A stretch of 64,000 nucleotides of DNA, from NCBI GenBank assembly GCA_013298145.1, contig JAAFJO010000002.1:186001-250000 (forward strand), read 5' to 3'. The first letter of the stretch is position 1. Every line of letters starts with the position of its first letter. Below are positions 45,623-54,540 of this stretch, in pieces. The notes beneath the pieces were generated by a model, which was not told the DNA's origin, searched no databases, and worked only from the letters and a program-made list of their open reading frames with translations. This stretch comes from Betaproteobacteria bacterium (GTDB taxonomy: Bacteria > Pseudomonadota > Gammaproteobacteria > Burkholderiales > Casimicrobiaceae). The position numbers were made by a program, and so were the translations under genes.

Positions 45623-46537
45623 TTACTTCTTTTCAGCAGGAAGCAGCGTCGAACGAACCGGGCCGATCTCAACCGTGCCTTTTTTGTCGGTCACAGACCG
45701 AATCGCGGCGGTTTCGATGAACTTGTCGACCAGTGTGGCGAGTTGTTCGACCGGGATGGCGTTCTGGATTCGCACTGCGGTCGAAGTGGGATCAATAATC
45801 TTTCGAAAATCGTAGCGCTCCTCTCGCTTGATTACGTTGAGCGTTTTCGCGTCGAGTGTCGTGACCACAGCGTAGAAGAACGGGGCGACAAATGTTTCGG
45901 AGCGCTTCGTTTCGCCGCGTTTTAGCGTTTCAACTTCATCTTCAAATTGCAAGCCGAAATCGCCCAAAATGTTGTCGCCATTTTCGCCTTGCATCTTCGC
46001 GGATTGAATCGGCTGCACGTAGATGCCAAGCCCCGACAGTTTGCTCGCCATGCCTTGACGCTGGCTGTACAAATAGCGCGGCGTCACAAGCACGATGCGA
46101 TCCCACTCCTGTCGCTGCGGCATTCTCAAAATCGAGTTAATCGCCTTGTCGACGGCTGCTTGCTCGCGCGCCTTTCCGTTCACGCTGCTACTTGCGTCTT
46201 CGGAATGAGGGATCGTCAAGAGAATCCGCTCAGCGTCTGGGTACTCACGACCAACCGCCTGGTCAAGTCCACGCAGCACAGAAAGGTTGAGTCCCTGCCC
46301 TGGCACACGCACGATCTGCCGGGAGAAGTTATCCAGCATATTGGTACCTGTCGACTCCTTTTGTGTGACGACCGTGAATTCGTCACCCACCATCGAAATC
46401 AACGCGATCTTTTTTGGTGTTGCGTCGGTCGCCGTTGTTTGCGCATAAGCAGGCGTGAATGAGCCCCAGGTCACAACGAGTGCAGCAACCACAGAAACCG
46501 GTAGGCAAAGCGCACGGCGCAGAGCGTGGATCGACAT
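45623..46537 (-). CDS. Exported protein of unknown function
   Basis: A 304-residue protein with a clear signal peptide (VSVVAALVVTWGSFTPAYA). The mature part looks like an alpha/beta domain (KKIALISMVGDEFTVV, then RILLTIPHSED and DRIVLVTPRYLYSQ) and ends PVRSTLLPAEKK. I recall similar unnamed exported proteins in betaproteobacteria but know no function. It stands alone with its own terminator. Confidence 0.75.
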   Translation of the reverse strand: MSIHALRRALCLPVSVVAALVVTWGSFTPAYAQTTATDATPKKIALISMVGDEFTVVTQKESTGTNMLDNFSRQIVRVPGQGLNLSVLRGLDQAVGREYPDAERILLTIPHSEDASSSVNGKAREQAAVDKAINSILRMPQRQEWDRIVLVTPRYLYSQRQGMASKLSGLGIYVQPIQSAKMQGENGDNILGDFGLQFEDEVETLKRGETKRSETFVAPFFYAVVTTLDAKTLNVIKREERYDFRKIIDPTSTAVRIQNAIPVEQLATLVDKFIETAAIRSVTDKKGTVEIGPVRSTLLPAEKK

Positions 46538-46771
46538 AAAAAGTCTCCTCAGAAAACAAAAGCAGTGACAACGACCGAACTATCTCGGATATGAGCACGC
46601 CATGCGAGTGGTCTGCGACGAAGCGACAAATAACAACCGCGAATTGCGTGGGCTACAGTTTTCGCAACGCAATCACCAAGCAAACGTCGCGTAATGCTCT
46701 GAACTACTTGCGCGCTGAGCGGTAGTCCCCTCTATTCCCGCGCATCAAGGGATAAGTTCCACCGATCGCGT

Positions 46772-48311
46772 TCAAGGCTTCCGGCGGATACCAAGCGCTT
46801 CGAGATTGCGAGTGCGAATCTTTGACACTATATCCGCGACGACGCGATCCATCGCGTCTGCAGGAAGCCCATCCCTTGCGAGTACATAGCGCCAAAGCGC
46901 GGCGACGTCCGGTTGGCTACAGCCGCCGTAGAGTAAACATGCGTTCTGGAATATGTCTCCACTTGGGCTGCAATCGGCGACGCTCATAACGCACGCTGCG
47001 AGATGTCCGACTTCGAGCCCAAGCACGAGTTGCGCGAACTGGTGCTCCGGCGGAATTCCGGAAACGTCCAAGTCGCTCAATAGTCGATGGCGGCGCAACA
47101 TGGTCGCTAACGCGTCAGGTGCTTGCTCAGCGAAGGCTTGAACGACCAACGCATAGTCCCGCTCGGACAGAAACCTCAATGAGCTCCCGCTCGTCCAGCC
47201 CGCACTCGTGTTGAAAAGCAGCGCGCCCAATGCGCCCTCAGCCGCAAAACGATCACGCTGCGCACGGTACGCTTGCCCAAACTTATCGCTCATGCCTAGT
47301 GCGCCGTCGCAGCGCGTAGCCAGCGATTCACGCATGGACTCAAACGCTTCAGATTCTGCTGCGGTCTGTGGCGCGCGCATTTCTAACCAAGATTCGATCG
47401 ACTCGGCACTTACGTCGCGGCTAAAAGGGGCCGACTCGCTGTTAGACGACGGCGCACTGGTTTGCCGAGCGCGCTCTTTCGCTGCGACGCTCTCGGGGAA
47501 TACGATTCGTGAAGGCCCCAAGCGTCCGCGTAGCTCGGTAAATGCGAGGTGTTGTTCTGAATAGGCGACAGGCTTTCCAGTCTTTCTGTCAACCGACACC
47601 CAATCGAGTAGGCCGCGTGCGCCCTTCATCCGAATAAGGACTGGCTCTGTCGAGCAGGGGAGTGCAATGAAGAGCGAATTGAGCCAGATGACCGGGTCAT
47701 CACTCATCGCCGCGACTAATCCTGCGTCCGCGACACTAGGGCGTGTTCACACTATTTTGGCGAGATGCGTTACGAAAATGCGGCGATGGATGCGCGAAGC
47801 GTTGCGAAGAACGGGGCGCCTCCCCGATCAAGCAACGCGACAAAGCAGACGCGCCGCATTTTCGTAACCCTCCGGGGCGTGTTCAGGTTTCGCGCCCGGT
47901 GTTGTTGCGAAGTCCTTGTGGTGCCCGCACCACGGCGGCCTTCGCGCCTAACCGTGCATCGAAACCTGAACCGCCGCACTCGGCAAAATAGTGTGAACAC
48001 GCCCGAGTCATCGTTTGAATCGTTCGGAGCTTAGCGACCGTGCCGTCGCTCGGCCCACGCAGTGGAAACTTGGTGTTGAGGGCGAGCGAAGCAAACGGAT
48101 CTAGGTTCGCGATCAGACTGACATCGCCTCGCGGCGCCGCGATGGAACTGGGTGTCGAGGGATTGCTGGACGCGGGAGCGTTCTTGGGCGTAGCGGTGCC
48201 GGGCACCTCTTTCGTGGTTAGTTGCTCACCTCTATAACTAAATAGCGCAAGCCCAATTTAAGTAAGGACTAAGACCGCAAAAAAATATTTCTTACTAAAT
48301 ATCTTTTTCAT
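46772..48311 (-). pseudogene. Decayed membrane-anchored protein gene, interrupted by a palindromic element
   Basis: The 3' part (46772-47707) is an intact 311-codon frame (text such as GLEVGHLAACVMSVADC, ending LEALGIRRKP) of no known family, and its frame stays open upstream to the insertion at 47739-48004. Beyond the insertion another frame resumes as protein-like text (DPFASLALNTKFPLRGPSDG) and leads back to ATG 48311 with the start MKKIFSKKYFFAVLVLT, a membrane anchor; but codon 18 is TAA before IGLALFSYRGEQ. So I infer one gene broken by a nonsense mutation and the insertion. An alternative frame at the 3' end (46704 onward) also reads like protein, hinting at a further frameshift. The 311-aa part could still be translated from ATG 47707. 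Confidence 0.6.
47739..48004. mobile_element. 266-bp non-autonomous element with 26-bp inverted ends and two hairpins
   Basis: The ends are inverted repeats of 26 bp with one mismatch: GGGCGTGTTCACACTATTTT begins at 47739 and its complement ends at 48004. Inside are two large hairpins. Hairpin A (47769-47868) has a perfect 17-bp outer stem (GTTACGAAAATGCGGCG with 47852-47868) plus inner stems GCGTTGC/GCAACGC and CGGGG/CCCCG. Hairpin B (47881-47971) has a 12-bp stem GTTCAGGTTTCG and inner stems GCGAAG/CTTCGC and GTGGTGC/GCACCAC. The string GGGCGTGTTCA recurs at 47875. No target duplication is evident and no transposase is encoded. Confidence 0.75.
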
Positions 48312-48353
48312 AATCTAGTCCCAATTAAAAGAAGGCTAGCGGTACTGAGTTAT

Positions 48354-49139
48354 TTAGTCTCGTGTTCGTCTTCGAGCGAGGAGCCACCCGCCCACCGCCA
48401 GCATCGGTACACAAAGCCACTGCCCCATCGTCATGCCGAGCGCGAGAAAGCCCAAGAATGAATCGGGTTCGCGGAAGAATTCGGCGATGAAACGGAAGAT
48501 GCCGTAGCCGACCAAAAACGCGCCAGAAACACGACCGAGCGCACGGGGTTTGCTCGCGTAAATCCAAAGCAGAACGAACAGCAACACGCCTTCAAGCGCG
48601 AATTGATAAAGCTGCGACGGGTGGCGTGGAAGATTGTCGATTTGCGGGAACACCATCGCGAAGGGTGTCGAAGCATCGGTCACGCGCCCCGGCAATTCCG
48701 CGTTAATGAAGTTGCCCATGCGCCCGGAGGCGAGACCGAGTGGGACCAGGGGGGCAATGAAATCCATCACGCCCAAAAAATTGCGTTCCGTCCGCCGCGA
48801 GTAAAGCCACATCGCAAAAATCACGCCCAACATCCCGCCGTGAAAACTCATCCCACCTTGCCACACGGCGAAAATTTCGAGCGGATTTGAAAGGTAGTGA
48901 AGCGGCTTGTAGAAAAGGCAATAGCCTAGGCGGCCGCCGAGCACGACGCCCAAGATGCCGTAGAGCAGGAGATCGTCGAGATCAGCCGGTTTCCACCCAC
49001 GCAAAACGTTTTGCCGCGCGCGGATTCGGCCGAGGACCAGAAACAAAACGAAGGCGACGAGATAGGTCAAACCGTACCAACGGACGTGTAGCGGGCCAAG
49101 CGAAAACGCAATCGGATCAAACTGTGGATGGGTCAACAT
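48354..49139 (-). CDS. lgt: Prolipoprotein diacylglyceryl transferase
   Basis: A 261-residue inner-membrane enzyme that attaches diacylglycerol to the lipobox Cys of prolipoproteins. Motifs: [38 protein letters not shown] with the essential His, and the Lgt signature [27 protein letters not shown] follows. Full length with seven helices. Confidence 0.96.
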   Translation of the reverse strand: MLTHPQFDPIAFSLGPLHVRWYGLTYLVAFVLFLVLGRIRARQNVLRGWKPADLDDLLLYGILGVVLGGRLGYCLFYKPLHYLSNPLEIFAVWQGGMSFHGGMLGVIFAMWLYSRRTERNFLGVMDFIAPLVPLGLASGRMGNFINAELPGRVTDASTPFAMVFPQIDNLPRHPSQLYQFALEGVLLFVLLWIYASKPRALGRVSGAFLVGYGIFRFIAEFFREPDSFLGFLALGMTMGQWLCVPMLAVGGWLLARRRTRD

Positions 49140-49326
49140 GATGTGTCACCGCCAATGACGGGTGGAGCGTCGCGCAGCATTCGAAATCGACCGAACACCG
49201 CGCAGCCGCGAATGAGAGAATGCGTAATTGTCGCTGGTTTGCACCAGCTGAGTCGCGCCGATCCATGGCATCATGGTCGTCGCACCCACCCGCGCCATTT
49301 GTTATTCGCTCTTCGCCTTTTTCACT

Positions 49327-51003
49327 ATGCCTTTCAACAAACGCTCTAAGACCATCACCGCCGGTATCGCCCGTTCACCGAATCGTTCCATGCTTCGCGC
49401 CGTAGGTTTCGGCGACGATGATTTTGAAAAACCGATCGTCGGCATCGCCAACGGCCATTCCACCATGAACCCGTGTAACGCGGGGATTCAGCCGCTCGCG
49501 AACGCGGCGGAAGCAGCGATCAAAGCGGCGGGCGGCATGCCACAAATGTTCGGCGTGATTACGGTGACCGATGGCATCAGCATGGGTACCGAAGGCATGA
49601 AGTATTCGCTCGTGTCGCGCGAAGTGATTGCGGATGCGATTGAAACGGCTACGCAATCACAGATGATGGACGGTGTGTTGGTGATCGGCGCGTGCGACAA
49701 GAATATGCCCGGCGGCATGATCGCGATGTGCCGCATGAACATTCCTTCGATCTACTGCTACGGCGGCACCATCAAGCCCGGCAACTGGAAAGGCCAAGCG
49801 CTCACCATCGTGTCTCCGTTTGAAGCGGTCGGCAAGATGGCGGCGGGCAATATCTCGCAAGAAGATTTTGACGGCATTGAGAAAAACGCCTGTCCTTCAC
49901 ACGGCGCTTGTGGCGGTATGTATACGGCGAATACGATGTCGTCATCGTTTGAGGCGCTTGGCATGAGCTTGCTCGGCTCATCGTCAATGGCGAACCCTGA
50001 CAAAGAGAAAGCAGACAGCGTTGCCGAATCGGGCCGCGTGTTGATCGAAGCGATCAAGAAAGATTTGAAACCGCTCGACATCATCACCAAAAAGTCTATC
50101 GAAAACGCAGTGGCCGTGATCATGGCAACTGGCGGCTCAACGAACGCCGTACTTCACTTCCTAGCCATCGCGCACGCAGCAAACATCGAATGGTCCATCG
50201 ATGATTTCGAGCGCATGAGGAAGAAAGTGCCCGTGCTTTGCGATTTGAAACCGAGCGGTAAATACGTGATGACGGATTTGCACGCCGTGGGCGGTGTGCC
50301 GCAAGTCATGAAAATGCTTCTGAACAAGGGCTTGTTGCACGGTGATTGCATGACGATCACCGGCAAAACGATGGCGGAAGAACTGGCGAATGTGCCCGAT
50401 CTTCCCGCGAAGACGCAAGACGTGATTCGTCAGCCTGACAATCCGATGTACGAGCAAGGGCATCTCGCAATTCTCAAAGGCAATCTCGCGCCTGAGGGTT
50501 GCGTGGCAAAGATCACGGGTCTGAAAAATCCGGTGCTCACCGGCCCTGCAAAAGTGTTCAATTCAGAACCTGAATGCATGGAAGCGATCATGGCTGACAA
50601 GATCAATCATGGCGACGTTTTGGTGTTGCGCTACGAGGGACCAAAAGGCGGGCCTGGCATGCGCGAAATGCTTTCTCCCACCTCCGCAATCATTGGCAAA
50701 GGCATGGGCGAGACGGTGGCGCTGATTACTGACGGACGATTCAGTGGCGGCACGTGGGGCATGGTGGTCGGCCACATCGCACCTGAGGCGCAGGTGGGCG
50801 GCTTGATCGCGCTGGTAGAAAATGGTGATTCGATTACGGTTGACGCGAAACAGCTACTCATTCAACTCAATGTGGACGAAGCAACGATTGCCGCGCGCCG
50901 AGCCAAGTGGACGGCACCCCCGATGAAGTACACAAAAGGCGTGATGTACAAATTCGCCCAACTCGCATCGAGCGCGAGTAGGGGCGCGGTGACGGATGCT
51001 TGA
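49327..51003 (+). CDS. ilvD: Dihydroxy-acid dehydratase (IlvD)
   Basis: A 558-residue Fe-S enzyme of branched-chain amino-acid and pantothenate synthesis. ATG 49327 gives the normal start ([20 protein letters not shown]); an in-frame GTG/ATG upstream (49273) is unlikely. Cluster and active-site text: [22 protein letters not shown] and [16 protein letters not shown]. The C-terminal [17 protein letters not shown] is conserved. Monocistronic here. Confidence 0.97.
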   Translation: MPFNKRSKTITAGIARSPNRSMLRAVGFGDDDFEKPIVGIANGHSTMNPCNAGIQPLANAAEAAIKAAGGMPQMFGVITVTDGISMGTEGMKYSLVSREVIADAIETATQSQMMDGVLVIGACDKNMPGGMIAMCRMNIPSIYCYGGTIKPGNWKGQALTIVSPFEAVGKMAAGNISQEDFDGIEKNACPSHGACGGMYTANTMSSSFEALGMSLLGSSSMANPDKEKADSVAESGRVLIEAIKKDLKPLDIITKKSIENAVAVIMATGGSTNAVLHFLAIAHAANIEWSIDDFERMRKKVPVLCDLKPSGKYVMTDLHAVGGVPQVMKMLLNKGLLHGDCMTITGKTMAEELANVPDLPAKTQDVIRQPDNPMYEQGHLAILKGNLAPEGCVAKITGLKNPVLTGPAKVFNSEPECMEAIMADKINHGDVLVLRYEGPKGGPGMREMLSPTSAIIGKGMGETVALITDGRFSGGTWGMVVGHIAPEAQVGGLIALVENGDSITVDAKQLLIQLNVDEATIAARRAKWTAPPMKYTKGVMYKFAQLASSASRGAVTDA

Positions 51004-51065
51004 GGCGAACCGCAAGATCCATCGAGTTCGTTGCAGGTTAAATATTTGAGAGGGTAGCAATAGTG

Positions 51066-52046
51066 ATGCGCGGTCACGCTTTGATTTTTTGCGCAGTGAT
51101 GCCAAGAATCGCTGCAGCTGCCTTAGCGTGTTTTTCGCTGAGTGCTGCGTCATTCGCAGGGTGTAGCCTTGATGTTGACGGTGACGGCGAGATACTCGCC
51201 ACCACCGACCATGTGATCTTGACTCGCTACGCGATTGGCATTCGCGGTGCACCCCTTATTGCAAATGCGCTGGGCGCGGGGGCGTTGCGCACGACTGCGG
51301 CCGCGATTGAAAGCTTTATCGCGACACCTTGCCGCCAGCCGGGTTGGGTCGGCGATGGAACAGGGCGACTGAACGACACTGGGATCACGTTCGGCGGCAA
51401 CGCGACGGCGGGTAACAACGCGGCATGCACGGGCGCAAACATTGCGCAGCAAGATTGCAGCAAAGGTCGCGATGCCAACGCCGTGACTAACAGCGCCGCG
51501 AACGGCAAAGCCGGATTTCATTTCACAAAGATCAGCAATAGCGGGGGCAGACTTCCTGCTACTGCGACGCTGGGTAGTGGCGTGAATGATTGGGCGTGCA
51601 CCTACGACAACACCACCGGACTTATGTGGGAAGTAAAGACCAGCAGCGGTCTGCGCAGCAGCGCACACACCTACAGCTGGTTTACGAGCGATGGGACCAA
51701 CAACGCGAGCGGGAGCGGTAGTGCGAATGGCGGCACCTGCCACGATTCAATCAACTGTGACACCGAAAAATATGTACAAGCAGTGAACGCGGTTGGCCTG
51801 TGTGGGCGCAACGATTGGCGCATGCCGCATATCAATGAGCTTGCGGGGCTTGTCGATTTTGGCGGCGCGCCGCCGATGATCGACGCCGCTTTCTTTCCCA
51901 ATACGCCGAGCGGATCGATGTGGTCTGGCTCGCCTTACGCGTTTGGTTCGAGCGATGCGTGGGAAATCGCCTTGTTCTTTGGCGACGTTGTCGCGAATGC
52001 GCGCAGCGTTGCCAACGCCGTTCGCCTTGTGCGCGGCGGGCTGTAG
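51066..52046 (+). CDS. Exported DUF1566 protein with N-terminal dockerin-like module
   Basis: A 326-residue exported protein. After the signal peptide comes CSLDVDGDGEILATTDHVI with LTRYAIGIRGAPLIANALG, a calcium-loop module like the one at the C-terminus of the protein at 1170-2528. A Gly/Asn/Thr-rich linker with several Cys follows. The C-terminal half is a DUF1566 (Lcl-like) domain: GLMWEVKTSSG, then YVQAVNAVGLCGRNDWRMPH, INELAGLVDF and a final AVRLVRGGL. DUF1566 proteins are often cell-surface or adhesin-like. The next gene encodes a second DUF1566 protein. Confidence 0.88.
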   Translation: MRGHALIFCAVMPRIAAAALACFSLSAASFAGCSLDVDGDGEILATTDHVILTRYAIGIRGAPLIANALGAGALRTTAAAIESFIATPCRQPGWVGDGTGRLNDTGITFGGNATAGNNAACTGANIAQQDCSKGRDANAVTNSAANGKAGFHFTKISNSGGRLPATATLGSGVNDWACTYDNTTGLMWEVKTSSGLRSSAHTYSWFTSDGTNNASGSGSANGGTCHDSINCDTEKYVQAVNAVGLCGRNDWRMPHINELAGLVDFGGAPPMIDAAFFPNTPSGSMWSGSPYAFGSSDAWEIALFFGDVVANARSVANAVRLVRGGL

Positions 52047-52142
52047 CTGAATCGTTGCGGCGTCTACAACTCGTTGCTCTGGGCGGCGCGTGGCGGGATT
52101 TGTAATCCAACGGAGTGATCGAATGTATGGGGTGAGATTTCG

Positions 52143-52679
52143 ATGAGCGCGCAATTCAACACTTGGCGATTCATGATGCTCTGCGGCTTAGTTTTGCTCG
52201 CGGCGATGCCAAGCCGTGCGCAAACCTGTGTGAGCCGGATGCAGCCCTCTAACCCCAGTGCCGTTTACACATTTAACGCTGCGAACAACACGGTGACCGA
52301 TACCCGAACGGGTCTGGTGTGGGATCGCTGCGTACTCGGGCTCTCGGGCGGCGGCTGCGCCACCGGCTCGGCACAAACGTTTACCTGGGATGCAGCGCTC
52401 GCGGCGGCGGCGACTGCGAACAGCGCAGCGTTCAAAGGCCATACGGATTGGCGAGTACCGAACATCAAGGAACTACTGAGTTTGGTGGAGCACTGCCGCT
52501 TTAGTCCCGCGATCAACGAGCTAGTTTTCCCCGGAACGACGAACTTAAAAATCTGGTCGGCATCGCCCATCAACCTTGCGACGAGCTCAGCGTGGACAGT
52601 CGATTTTTCCGACGGAAGCGGTAGCGACTACGACCGAGGCAACGCGTTGTCTGTGCGCTTGGTGCGCGCCGGGCAGTGA
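52143..52679 (+). CDS. Exported DUF1566 protein
   Basis: A 178-residue exported protein with signal peptide (FMMLCGLVLLAAMPSRA). DUF1566 motifs: VTDTRTGLVWDRC, TFTWDAALAAA, GHTDWRVPNIKELLSLVE, IWSASP and the end ALSVRLVRAGQ. It lacks the dockerin-like module of its upstream neighbour (96 bp away), with which it is probably co-transcribed. Function unknown. Confidence 0.88.
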   Translation: MSAQFNTWRFMMLCGLVLLAAMPSRAQTCVSRMQPSNPSAVYTFNAANNTVTDTRTGLVWDRCVLGLSGGGCATGSAQTFTWDAALAAAATANSAAFKGHTDWRVPNIKELLSLVEHCRFSPAINELVFPGTTNLKIWSASPINLATSSAWTVDFSDGSGSDYDRGNALSVRLVRAGQ

Positions 52680-52781
52680 TCCGCCCTTTCAGACTGCAAC
52701 GTTGGCCCCTACAGTGAGCCCCAGTTTAGACGAGGGCCTGCTTGAGAATTTATTAGTAATCATAAACATATAAAAATTGGC

Positions 52782-52793
52782 GTTAGTCCCAAC
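52782..52793 (-). repeat. Intergenic GGGACTAAC motif
   Basis: GTTGGGACTAAC on the minus strand, in the AT-rich 203-bp gap between the DUF1566 and DUF3617 genes. It is a member of the dispersed motif described at 6254. Confidence 0.3.
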
Positions 52794-52882
52794 GAAATAA
52801 AGCTTTTCGTTGAGTTGTTTTAGCCAAAATTTCACAAAGCGATCGCCCGTCAACACGCCATGGCTGTGTGCGTTAATCGCTC

Positions 52883-53341
52883 ATGAACACCGCATTCAAA
52901 CTCCTCGCGCCGCTCTCTTTTGTATTGATTGCTCCCTCCCACGCACTTGACCAACTTCCGCTGGATCAGCTGCAGCATGGGCTTTGGAAGGTCGAACGAA
53001 AAATTGAAAAGCTTGAAGAGAATCCCGTGGTGCGCGAAACGCGTCACAGCGAGTATTGCGCGAGCCCGAAAAAAGAAATCCTCAAAACGCTCCGCACGGC
53101 AAGCTATCTTTGCAAGACCGACGTGACTAAGCTGGCTGACAATAAGTTCGCCATCGACGCCGCGTGCAAGCTCGGCATCGTCTCAGGCACGAATAAAACC
53201 ACCATCACTATCGTGAGCCCATCCGAGTATTCGGCAGAAGTCGAAAACAAAGGTAGCAAGCTTGGCGAGAAGCAACACCGCAAAGAGTTCATCACTGCCG
53301 TTCGTACAGGTGATTGCAGCGAAGGCGAATCGAAAAAATAA
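52883..53341 (+). CDS. DUF3617 family exported protein
   Basis: A 152-residue protein with signal peptide (LLAPLSFVLIAPSHA). The mature part starts QLQHGLWKVERKIEKLE and has Cys in SEYCASPKKE, YLCKTDV and a late GDCSEGE, the pattern of DUF3617. Function unknown, periplasmic. It converges on ohr, whose terminator hairpin touches its 3' end. Confidence 0.82.
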   Translation: MNTAFKLLAPLSFVLIAPSHALDQLPLDQLQHGLWKVERKIEKLEENPVVRETRHSEYCASPKKEILKTLRTASYLCKTDVTKLADNKFAIDAACKLGIVSGTNKTTITIVSPSEYSAEVENKGSKLGEKQHRKEFITAVRTGDCSEGESKK

Positions 53342-53371
53342 AAAGGCGCGCGACTTTCGACGCACGCCTTT
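53332..53371 (-). terminator. Terminator of the ohrR-ohr unit
   Basis: On the minus strand AAAGGCG (53371-53365) pairs with CGCCTTT (53348-53342), with an inner GCG/CGC pair, followed by TTATTTTTT. It overlaps the end of the convergent DUF3617 gene. Confidence 0.7.
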
Positions 53372-53417
53372 CAGGGCTTCGCTTTGTTCGCTGGTTGCGT
53401 AGGCGCCTCAGCTAACT

Positions 53418-53501
53418 GCGCCGAACCATTACGCGAGCGCGCCTGACCATTACGCCAGCGCGCCCGACCATTACGCCAGCGCGCCGAACCATTACGCCAG
53501 C
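53418..53501. repeat. Four tandem 21-bp repeats overlapping the ohr stop codon
   Basis: Four copies (53418-53438, 53439-53459, 53460-53480, 53481-53501) of a unit close to GCGCCGAACCATTACGCCAG plus C. The last copy contains the stop and final codons of ohr. As 21 bp is seven codons, the repeat places an in-frame TAA every seven codons beyond the true stop. Confidence 0.85.
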
Positions 53502-53917
53502 GTAATGCTCACATCAATGTTGCCGCGCGTGGCATTCGAATACGGACACACTTGGTGCGCGGTGTCGACGAGATCCTGCGCCACTGCGCGATCTAATCCC
53601 GGCAGCGACACATTCAATCGTGCGGCGATGCCAAAGCCTGCCGGGATCGGCCCGATATCCACTTCCGCGTCGATTGACGTGTCAGCGGGTACCGCTACCT
53701 TTTTCATGCCTGCAACATGTTTGAGCGCGCCCATAAAGCAAGCCGAGTAGCCCGCTGCAAAAAGCTGCTCGGGGTTCGTAGCCGTGCCCGCACCGCCCAT
53801 CGCTTTGGGTGGAGACAGTGTTACATCGAGCAAACCGTCGTCGGTGACCGAGCGACCATCGCGTCCGCCTGTGGTGTGGGCTTTGGCCGTGTAGAGAACT
53901 TTACTGAGTGTGGTCAT
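53492..53917 (-). CDS. ohr: Organic hydroperoxide resistance protein (Ohr)
   Basis: A 141-residue thiol peroxidase that reduces organic and fatty-acid hydroperoxides. ATG 53917 is preceded by AAGGAAA. Catalytic Cys60 (FAAGYSACFMGAL) and resolving Cys124 (HQVCPYSNATRGN) are present, as are the N-terminal TAKAHTTGGRDG and SPPKAMGGAGTATNPEQLFA motifs. It lies 38 bp downstream of ohrR, which represses it. The 3' end sits inside a tandem repeat. Confidence 0.95.
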   Translation of the reverse strand: MTTLSKVLYTAKAHTTGGRDGRSVTDDGLLDVTLSPPKAMGGAGTATNPEQLFAAGYSACFMGALKHVAGMKKVAVPADTSIDAEVDIGPIPAGFGIAARLNVSLPGLDRAVAQDLVDTAHQVCPYSNATRGNIDVSITLA

Positions 53918-53955
53918 GTGATTTCCTTTTCGAGGGGAGGGAGAAAATATTGGCG

Positions 53956-54408
53956 TTAACCGAGAAGTTTGTCGCGCAGTGCGCGCACCTGAACAGTTAA
54001 CGAGGTGAGTTCGGATTCGCTGCAATGAGACACAGCAAGCAAGCAGGGCGGTATCTCGGCAGCGCGGGCTTTTAGCTTCCGGCCTTCGGCGGTGAGCTGC
54101 ACGAACACGCGGCGCTCGTCTGCGGCATCGCGCACGCGGCTCACATAACCAAGCGCTTCGAGCCGTTTGAGGAGGGGGGTGAGCGTGCCGGAATCGAGTG
54201 TGAGCCGCTCGCCAATCGCTGATACGTTCATCGGCGCTTGTTCCCATAAAACTAGCAGCACCAAATACTGCGGGTAGGTGAGCCCAAGCGGATCAAGCAA
54301 CGGTTTGTAGAGCTTGGTCATCGCGAGCGATGCCGAATAGAGCGCGAAACACAGCTGGTGATCCAGTAAGAGTCGCGCGTCGGTCTCGATTGCTTTTTTC
54401 GCTGCCAT
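53956..54408 (-). CDS. ohrR: MarR-family organic-peroxide sensor repressor OhrR
   Basis: A 150-residue winged-helix repressor. The sensing Cys20 lies in LDHQLCFALYSAS, followed by the OhrR text LTYPQYLVLLVLWE and the DNA-binding LDSGTLTPLLKRLEALGYVSR wing (given in part: TLTPLLKRLEALGYV). Two more Cys occur near the C-terminus (PPCLLAVSHC) and could form disulfides. ATG 54408 is used; TTG 54414 is a poorer alternative. It precedes ohr and has an OhrR-type operator upstream. Confidence 0.93.
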   Translation of the reverse strand: MAAKKAIETDARLLLDHQLCFALYSASLAMTKLYKPLLDPLGLTYPQYLVLLVLWEQAPMNVSAIGERLTLDSGTLTPLLKRLEALGYVSRVRDAADERRVFVQLTAEGRKLKARAAEIPPCLLAVSHCSESELTSLTVQVRALRDKLLG

Positions 54409-54423
54409 GTTCAAACTATAGCG

Positions 54424-54451
54424 TGCAATTAAATTGTGTGCAAGTTAATTG
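54424..54451 (-). promoter_or_regulatory. OhrR operator upstream of ohrR
   Basis: Two imperfect half-sites, TGCAATTAAATTG (54424-54436) and TGCAAGTTAATTG (54439-54451), lie head-to-tail just before ohrR. They closely match the known Bacillus OhrR site built from TACAATTAAATTGTA units. Confidence 0.8.
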
Positions 54452-54540
54452 TTTCGAAATAGTAATACCGTCATCGACACGCGATGGCTACGACGCACTA
54501 CGCTGGCTACACTGCGCTACAGATTTTGCAGAAGTGATCT

